This document shows positions 59,338 through 64,000 of a stretch of DNA of 64,000 nucleotides, piece by piece. Source of the DNA: Parasphaerochaeta coccoides DSM 17374 (lineage in GTDB: Bacteria > Spirochaetota > Spirochaetia > Sphaerochaetales > Sphaerochaetaceae); assembly GCF_000208385.1 (NCBI RefSeq), contig NC_015436.1, positions 1,054,001 through 1,118,000 of the forward strand. The letters run 5' to 3'. Position 1 is the stretch's first letter. Each line of letters begins with the position of its first letter. Below the pieces are notes generated by a model. It had not been told where the DNA came from and did no database searches. It worked only from the letters and a program-made list of their open reading frames with translations. The position numbers and the translations under genes are program-made.

Positions 59338-59928
59338 TTATGGCGCCATGGTGAAATGATGCTTGATGTCCACCAGAAAGTCTTTGCGCTTCTTCTCTCC
59401 ACGCGGACTGTTCATGTTCCCGATATGTTTCCAGATGATATTTTTCAGACCTATGTCTGTCAATGCTCCTTTCATCAGGATGCTTCGTACATAACTGGCC
59501 TGTGGTTTCAGCAGAGTGTAGGCAGGTGCTTCAGAGGTCGTTATGATAGTCGTCCGCTTGATGTTAGTCAGTTTCCCGACAAGGTCGCCGTTCTTGTCAC
59601 GCTCATACGCAAATCCCGGCAGAAGCACTTTATCCAAAAATCCTTTGAATATGGCCGGTAGTTCATACCACCAAATGGGAGCGATGATGATAAGCTCGTC
59701 CGATGCCTTAAGCATCTTCTGATAGCCTTTTACTTTCCCATCAGTCGTCTGTCCTTTCTCGTATAAGACCAAATCTTGTGCATCAAGACGGGGATCGAAA
59801 CCGTCCGCATACAGGTCAATCACTTTGTATGACCGGCCTTTCTTTTCAATACACTCCGTGACCGCCGACAACAGGGTGCCGTTATAGCTGTCCCGTCGTG
59901 GATGACAGAAAACAAGTACTGTTTGCAT
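59338..59928 (-). CDS. NAD(P)H:quinone oxidoreductase-like flavoprotein
   Basis: 196-residue flavodoxin-fold protein of the NQO1/KefF/MdaB type. VLVFCHPRRDSYNGTLL is the FMN/FAD phosphate loop, followed by ADELIIIAPIWWYELPAIFKGFLDKVLLPGFAY, the hallmark dinucleotide-binding loop, and a PASYVRS-like C-terminal part. A promoter TTGCAG-17-TACCGT lies at 59956-59984 on the reverse strand and a GGAGG site before the ATG. It may act in quinone or xenobiotic detoxification; the natural acceptor is unknown. Confidence 0.88.
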   Translation of the reverse strand: MQTVLVFCHPRRDSYNGTLLSAVTECIEKKGRSYKVIDLYADGFDPRLDAQDLVLYEKGQTTDGKVKGYQKMLKASDELIIIAPIWWYELPAIFKGFLDKVLLPGFAYERDKNGDLVGKLTNIKRTTIITTSEAPAYTLLKPQASYVRSILMKGALTDIGLKNIIWKHIGNMNSPRGEKKRKDFLVDIKHHFTMAP

Positions 59929-59955
59929 CGCTCGCCTCCTCTCCGTTCTGTCTTC

Positions 59956-59984
59956 ACGGTATCAGCTAAAATCTCTCCCTGCAA
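59956..59984 (-). promoter_or_regulatory. Promoter of quinone reductase-like gene
   Basis: On the reverse strand TTGCAG (59979-59984) and TACCGT (59956-59961), 17-bp spacing. Confidence 0.45.
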
Positions 59985-60114
59985 GCAAAGAAATGCGGGG
60001 ATTCCGGTTTCTATGTTCCTCTCAACACAGTTTCTCTGTATCCGTGTTGACCACTTCATTTCAATAAAAGGAGATTCCGTTGCACAAACGCGCGACATCC
60101 CGTTCTCTCACAGC

Positions 60115-60143
60115 TTGACACAAGAATGTAAATGGAGTAATTT
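60115..60143 (+). promoter_or_regulatory. tRNA-Asn promoter
   Basis: Consensus TTGACA (60115-60120) and TAATTT (60138-60143) with 17-bp spacing, 32 bp before the mature tRNA. Confidence 0.7.
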
Positions 60144-60175
60144 ACACCATGCGTCCAGCATGCTGGATTCCGCAT

Positions 60176-60248
<73 letters not shown>

Positions 60249-60253
60249 CAATG

Positions 60254-60282
60254 ACCGGTTCCGTGATGGAACCGGTTTTTTG
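60254..60282 (+). terminator. Terminator after tRNA-Asn
   Basis: ACCGGTTCC and GGAACCGGT form a perfect 9-bp stem with a 5-nt loop, followed by TTTTTTG. A second AACCGGTTTTTTTTT lies at about 60301. Confidence 0.9.
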
Positions 60283-60443
60283 TATCTATGTGCTACGTTA
60301 AACCGGTTTTTTTTTGCGGCTCCAGCCAACCCTGCTGTTCGTCAATATCATTGTGTAGGTTGACAGCGTCCCCTGTTGTACCAGTTCGTGTCATTCCCGT
60401 TGTATCTTAAGCAAGACTTGAAGCTCCTACCTCAATACAGATA

Positions 60444-60472
60444 AAAAAGCAGCCACCTCGCGGTGGCTGCTC
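60444..60472 (-). terminator. Terminator of 5'-nucleotidase gene
   Basis: On the reverse strand AGCAGCCACC and GGTGGCTGCT enclose a 4-nt loop and are followed by six T. It lies 24 bp after the stop codon. Confidence 0.9.
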
Positions 60473-60495
60473 CATGTACATATCACACGTACAGT

Positions 60496-63318
60496 TTACT
60501 TTGCAGGATAGTTTGCCTTGAGGTAGTTGATGAGTACATCGCTCAACAAGGAACCACGAGAGACAACCCGTCCGAAGAACTCATATCCGTCACCGCCAGC
60601 GGCCATGAAGTCGTTGGTAGCGACACGATACGTAGCATTGCGGTCAATGGCCTTGCCGTTGAGCATGACCAGCTTGATCCTGCTTCCAGGAGCCGCAAAG
60701 CGATTGTAGACAACCTGGAGGTCTGTCTGGGCAAATGCACCGTTCTGCTCAGGCAGAAGCCGATAACCATGCTCAAGAGCCTTGTAGACATCTTCACCAG
60801 TGATTTCGGCGACCACAATGACATTAGAGAACGGCAGGACTGTGATGACATCGCCATAGGTGATATTTCCTGCATTAATCGAAGCACGGATACCACCGCC
60901 ATTGGTGATGGAGAAGTCAGCTCCGCTCTCAGCAGTCATAGCCTGAACGACCAGCTTGGAAAGGTTGGTCTGACGTGTGCGGACATTTGCCCTTTCGCCA
61001 TCAAGGTTGACAGGAGTGTAGGCAATGACTTGCTTCACTACATTCGCCAGAGCAGCCTGTTCCGAAGCAATGTACTGGGCAACAGTCGGATCCTCAGGAA
61101 CCTCGATGATGCCATACTCCTTGGCAAGATCGGAAGTCGCCGGGTCAAGAACCGCGGAAGCGGGAACCAGCAGGGCTTCTTCAAAGACAACCTTGTCATC
61201 CTTGACACGAATCTGCACTACGCCCAGGTTCTTCAGGTATTCACCAGTCTGGACAATCAGCGTATCGTTGACGCGACGACCATTCTTGATGGCAGTGTGA
61301 CTATGTCCGTCAACGAAAAGATCAATGCCATTCAATGCCTCGGCAATCTTGACGCTGGTAACACCGGACTCGCCTTCGTCAACACCGACATGTCCAAGTA
61401 CGATGATGTAGTCAGCACCCATGGCGCGGGCTTCGTCAATGTACTGCTGCGTCTCCGCGACGATGTCCAAAGGACTGACAAAAGTCAAACCCTTGGTGTA
61501 GTCGGGATGGGCGGTGACAACGGTATCAGGAGTGGTCATGCCGACAACGACGACAGTGAAGCCGTTGAAGTCATACGCCTGATAAGGCTGGAAGGTCAGA
61601 TACCCGTTAGCATCAAGGATATTGGCGTTCAGAACCTTGACATCAGAAGCGGCTTCCGCTTCAGCCACCAGTTCCTGCAAACGCTCGAAACCATAATCGA
61701 ACTCATGGTTGCCGAGTGTAACGGCATCATATTCAAGCAAGCCAAGGATGTTGGCGATGCTCTGCCCTTGCGTAAAGGTTGCAATGTTCGTTCCATGAAT
61801 GACATCACCAGCATCCAAGAGCAGGATGTTGTCGGTAATGGAGCGGGCATAGTTCAGCATGGTGGCAAGGCGGGCGTACCCAATGCCGCCGTCAGCGGAA
61901 TCTACGCGAGCATGAACATCATTGGTATGAACGATGAACAAATCAAACTCCGTGGCTCCGTCCTCGTTCTTCTCAATCAGCTGGACGCCAAAAGGAAGTT
62001 CCACGGGAGCAGCAACGGCAGTCGTGGTTACCACAGGAGCAACAGGAGCAACAGGGGTTACGGGAGCAGCGGGAGCAGCGGGAGCGGGAGCAGCAGGGGT
62101 TACAGGTGCTGCGGAAACAGGAGCTGCGGCTGCCACTACGGAAGCAATGTACTGGGCAACAGTCGGATCCTCAGGAACTTCAACGATGCCATACTCCTTG
62201 GCAAGATCGGAAGTTGCCGGATCGAGAACCGCGGAAGCGGGAACCAGCAGTGCGTCCTCAAAGACAACCTTGTCATCCTTGACACGAATCTGCACCACAC
62301 CCAGGTTATTCAGGTATTCACCTGCTTGAACAATCAACGTATCATTGACGCGGAGACCATTTTTGATGGCAGTGTGGCTATGTCCGTCAACGAAAAGATC
62401 AATGCCATTCAATGCCTCGGCAATCTTGACGCTGGTAACACCGGACTCGCCTTCATCAACACCGACATGTCCGAGTACGATGATGTAGTCGGCTCCCAGT
62501 GCGCGGGCTTCGTCAATGTACTGTTGCGTCTCCGCGACGATGTCCAAAGAACCGAGGAATGTCAGATCGTTGGGGGCATTGACGGCGGCATCAGGAGTGG
62601 TCAGACCGACAACGACGACAGTGAAGCCGTTGAAGTCATACACCTGATAAGGCTGGAAGGTCAGATATCCATTGGCATCCAGGATATTGGCGTTCAGAAC
62701 CTTGACGTCAGAAGCGGCTTCTGCTGCTGTTACCAGTTCCTGCAAACGGTCGAAGCCATAGTCGAAGTCATGTTCGCCGACTGCAATGGCATCATATTCC
62801 AGCAAGCCGAGAATGTTGGCGATGCTCGCTCCCTGCGTGGAGGCCGCAACGTCCGTTCCCTGAATGACATCACCGGCATCCAAGAGGAGGATGTTATCAG
62901 TGATGGAGCGGGCATAATTCAGCATGGTGGCAAGGCGGGCGTACCCGATGCCGCCGTCAGCGGAATCTATGCGGGCGTGAACATCATTGGTATGAACGAT
63001 GAACAGATCGAACTCCGTGGCTCCATCCTCGTTCTTCTCGATTAGCTGGACGCCAAAAGGAAGTTCCACGGGAGCGGAAGCCGGAGTCGCCGCCGGAGCA
63101 ACAGTCACTGGGGCTGCCGGAACGGGCTCCTCTACAACCGGAGTAGGTGCGGTGACAACCGGTGCCGGCGTGGGTGCTGTGGCTGCCGGAGTTGTGACGG
63201 TGGTCGGCGTTGGAGCTTCAACCGTTCCCTTGGGAGCGGTAGTCTGACATCCAATAAGCGCAAATACCGTCACGAGAACCAGAACCAAAGTAAAAATTGA
63301 TTTTGAAAAACGCTTCAC
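60496..63318 (-). CDS. Lipoprotein 5'-nucleotidase with duplicated metallophosphatase domain
   Basis: 940 residues from GTG 63318, chosen because AGGAGG lies 6 nt upstream; an ATG at 63333 precedes that site. The lipoprotein signal ends LIGC (Cys about 24). A Pro/Ala/Thr/Val linker is followed by metallophosphatase domain 1 (about 95-395), a second Ala/Pro-rich linker, domain 2 (about 440-745), and a single C-terminal 5'-nucleotidase domain (about 750-935, with NGGGIRASI and GGDGYEFF). Both phosphatase domains have HTNDVHAR, LLDAGD and GHSHTAIKNG. Domain 2 keeps the catalytic GNHEFDYG, whereas domain 1 reads GEHDFDYG and may be impaired. The enzyme hydrolyses nucleotides outside the cell for nucleoside salvage. 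Confidence 0.92.
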   Translation of the reverse strand: MKRFSKSIFTLVLVLVTVFALIGCQTTAPKGTVEAPTPTTVTTPAATAPTPAPVVTAPTPVVEEPVPAAPVTVAPAATPASAPVELPFGVQLIEKNEDGATEFDLFIVHTNDVHARIDSADGGIGYARLATMLNYARSITDNILLLDAGDVIQGTDVAASTQGASIANILGLLEYDAIAVGEHDFDYGFDRLQELVTAAEAASDVKVLNANILDANGYLTFQPYQVYDFNGFTVVVVGLTTPDAAVNAPNDLTFLGSLDIVAETQQYIDEARALGADYIIVLGHVGVDEGESGVTSVKIAEALNGIDLFVDGHSHTAIKNGLRVNDTLIVQAGEYLNNLGVVQIRVKDDKVVFEDALLVPASAVLDPATSDLAKEYGIVEVPEDPTVAQYIASVVAAAAPVSAAPVTPAAPAPAAPAAPVTPVAPVAPVVTTTAVAAPVELPFGVQLIEKNEDGATEFDLFIVHTNDVHARVDSADGGIGYARLATMLNYARSITDNILLLDAGDVIHGTNIATFTQGQSIANILGLLEYDAVTLGNHEFDYGFERLQELVAEAEAASDVKVLNANILDANGYLTFQPYQAYDFNGFTVVVVGMTTPDTVVTAHPDYTKGLTFVSPLDIVAETQQYIDEARAMGADYIIVLGHVGVDEGESGVTSVKIAEALNGIDLFVDGHSHTAIKNGRRVNDTLIVQTGEYLKNLGVVQIRVKDDKVVFEEALLVPASAVLDPATSDLAKEYGIIEVPEDPTVAQYIASEQAALANVVKQVIAYTPVNLDGERANVRTRQTNLSKLVVQAMTAESGADFSITNGGGIRASINAGNITYGDVITVLPFSNVIVVAEITGEDVYKALEHGYRLLPEQNGAFAQTDLQVVYNRFAAPGSRIKLVMLNGKAIDRNATYRVATNDFMAAGGDGYEFFGRVVSRGSLLSDVLINYLKANYPAK
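61064..62010 (-). repeat. Internal duplication, copy A (encodes domain 2)
   Basis: About 947 bp, largely identical to 62141-63075, except for a 12-bp insertion that adds four residues. Both copies are in direct orientation, about 1.07 kb apart. Confidence 0.9.
62141..63075 (-). repeat. Internal duplication, copy B (encodes domain 1)
   Basis: Direct-repeat partner of copy A within the same gene. Between the copies lies the Ala/Pro/Val-rich linker coded by CAGGAG-like microrepeats (62030-62120). Confidence 0.9.
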
Positions 63319-63586
63319 GTGTTTCCTCCTCATGACATAACATTCATTTATATATAATACTAGTCAAAAGTATAACACACGAGTTAACCGGTGAATACAG
63401 AAATCTTGCCTGGAACGATTCAATTAGTACAATCCCCATGCTTCCACCGGACACCCGTGGCGAACTCTCATGCTCCAGTATTATCATAATTTAGTAAAAA
63501 GGCAGCGGATACATACCATTTCGGGACGCCATGTCCCCATACAATAAGAACCCGAAGCCGAAGCTCCAGGTTCGTATTGCTGTCAT
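63319..63586. other. Upstream region of 5'-nucleotidase gene
   Basis: About 270 bp. An AT-rich block at 63340-63375 (reverse strand TTGACT and TATACT hexamers) probably holds the promoter, but no single -35/-10 pair is convincing. The rest shows nothing recognised. Confidence 0.4.
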
Positions 63587-63757
63587 TTACATAAGGTCTT
63601 TTGCTTTACGCGCCGTATTGCCGCTCTTGTCGCAATAAGCGACATGACGCAACTTTCCGTTCTCAAAGACGGACTTCATCTTGATCACCCCGCCCCAGCG
63701 GCTTTTCATGATCAGGGAAGTACGGGCCTTGGCGTTCTTAGATACATTTCCAGCCAT
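63587..63757 (-). CDS. Small basic protein, unknown function
   Basis: 56 residues starting MAGNVSKNAKARTSLIMKSRWGG, with GGAGG 8 nt before the ATG at 63757. It is very basic (many Lys and Arg), has no membrane segment, and has one Cys (VAYCDKSGN). The size and charge suggest nucleic-acid or ribosome binding, but no family was recognised. A near-consensus promoter supports that it is a real, well-expressed gene. It is divergent from yidD. Confidence 0.65.
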   Translation of the reverse strand: MAGNVSKNAKARTSLIMKSRWGGVIKMKSVFENGKLRHVAYCDKSGNTARKAKDLM

Positions 63758-63796
63758 CTGGCATTCCTCCACAAAATAGACTCATCAGACGGAGCA

Positions 63797-63825
63797 AGTA
63801 TATAAACATCCACAAGGAAAGTCAA
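63797..63825 (-). promoter_or_regulatory. Promoter of small basic protein gene
   Basis: On the reverse strand TTGACT (63820-63825) and TATACT (63797-63802), 17-bp spacing. Confidence 0.7.
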
Positions 63826-63879
63826 ATGCCTGGAAGCACTTATTGCACATTCCAACGCCTTCAAATGCACTCAAATACA

Positions 63880-63908
63880 TTGCCCAATGCCAGCGCCTGC
63901 GCTATCCT
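63880..63908 (+). promoter_or_regulatory. Possible yidD promoter, leaderless arrangement
   Basis: TTGCCC (63880-63885) and TATCCT (63903-63908), 17-bp spacing. The ATG follows after 7 nt with no ribosome site. Confidence 0.4.
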
Positions 63909-63915
63909 GTACGAC

Positions 63916-64000
63916 ATGACGCAGGACCCCATCCCCGCAAAACATCCACTCAGACGCCTGGCAACCATGCCTTTCCGTTTCTATAGGAAATACATTTCCC
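63916..64000 (+). CDS. yidD: Membrane protein insertion factor YidD, N-terminal part (runs off right edge)
   Basis: Twenty-eight codons are visible. The stretch HPLRRLATMPFRFYRKYIS matches the start of YidD, where an amphipathic helix is followed by a conserved aromatic-basic (F/R)FY(R/Q)KYIS and then the Cys-containing core, which lies beyond the window. YidD assists YidC-dependent insertion of inner-membrane proteins. The call rests on this short segment only. The Cys-rich CRF.PTCS motif just outside would confirm it. Confidence 0.65.
   Translation, partial: MTQDPIPAKHPLRRLATMPFRFYRKYIS

Noticed and set aside
60463-63045. An 860-codon open frame on the forward strand opposite the 5'-nucleotidase gene
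   Set aside because: It is the antisense frame of a strongly recognised protein with duplicated domains, and has no ribosome site or family features.

Overview
The window reads as a stretch of spirochaete chromosome. The best fit is a free-living or gut, Sphaerochaeta- or Treponema-like organism, but the genus is an inference from gene content and not proven. Supporting signs are the many lipoproteins with relaxed lipoboxes, a secreted PorV/UPF0164-like protein, class II aldolase, glycogen synthesis genes, a rubrerythrin-based peroxide defence, and moderate GC with AT-rich intergenic islands. Most of the window is compact housekeeping sequence with short or overlapping gene junctions (ATGA, TGATG).

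Layout. 1-8.9 kb: end of a secreted protein gene, then a forward run murE-ddl-dinB-trmL-proC-serS-pncB (cell wall, translesion synthesis, tRNA modification and charging, proline, NAD salvage). 8.9-13.1 kb, reverse: proA-proB-glycosyltransferase-like-amidase. 13.3-18.3 kb: purine permease, a membrane coiled-coil protein, a lipoprotein, tRNA-Leu(UAA), tatD, fba. 18.3-24.7 kb: a flavodoxin-like protein, infC-rpmI-rplT with a coiled-coil ZapB-like gene, a 6S RNA, a His-tailed TPR protein, tsaE-tsaB, trxB. 24.8-29.8 kb: glgA-glgC facing a small membrane protein and the NAD(P)HX repair fusion. 29.8-34.5 kb: an AT-rich XRE regulator, then a TPP riboswitch controlling thiBPQ. 34.5-41 kb, reverse: HD hydrolase-pfkB kinase-apbE-htrA-uvrB. 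41.1-42.9 kb: glnS.

Accessory part. 42.9-46.7 kb is an AT-rich island. It holds a chimeric surface lipoprotein (fimbrillin-like plus InlB-B repeat plus seven RCC1 repeats) and a convergent membrane-anchored LuxR-type regulator. The lipoprotein gene is preceded by a Shine-Dalgarno/ATG and a perfect (GA)32 microsatellite, which suggests phase variation. 46.9-47.9 kb is a perR-rubrerythrin operon. 48-50.4 kb encodes an RlmK-like rRNA methyltransferase with a nearly 500-residue charged, repeat-rich tail. An IS1634-family element (50.5-52.6 kb) is inserted exactly at the promoter of that gene and is bracketed by an 88-bp direct duplication that leaves the promoter intact.

52.7-64 kb: a small unknown gene, phosphomannomutase and galE; an iron-uptake module (DtxR-type regulator divergent from feoA-feoA-feoB-Cys-rich protein, sharing a GTTAG-N6-CTAA operator); a quinone-reductase-like protein; tRNA-Asn; a large lipoprotein 5'-nucleotidase whose catalytic domain has been duplicated; a 56-residue basic protein; and the start of yidD at the right edge.

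Several genes (murE, proA, tatD, glgA, nnr, the XRE gene, yidD) have a good -35/-10 pair ending only 6-9 nt before the start codon, which suggests that leaderless mRNAs are common here. All calls were made by reading the sequence; no database search was run.
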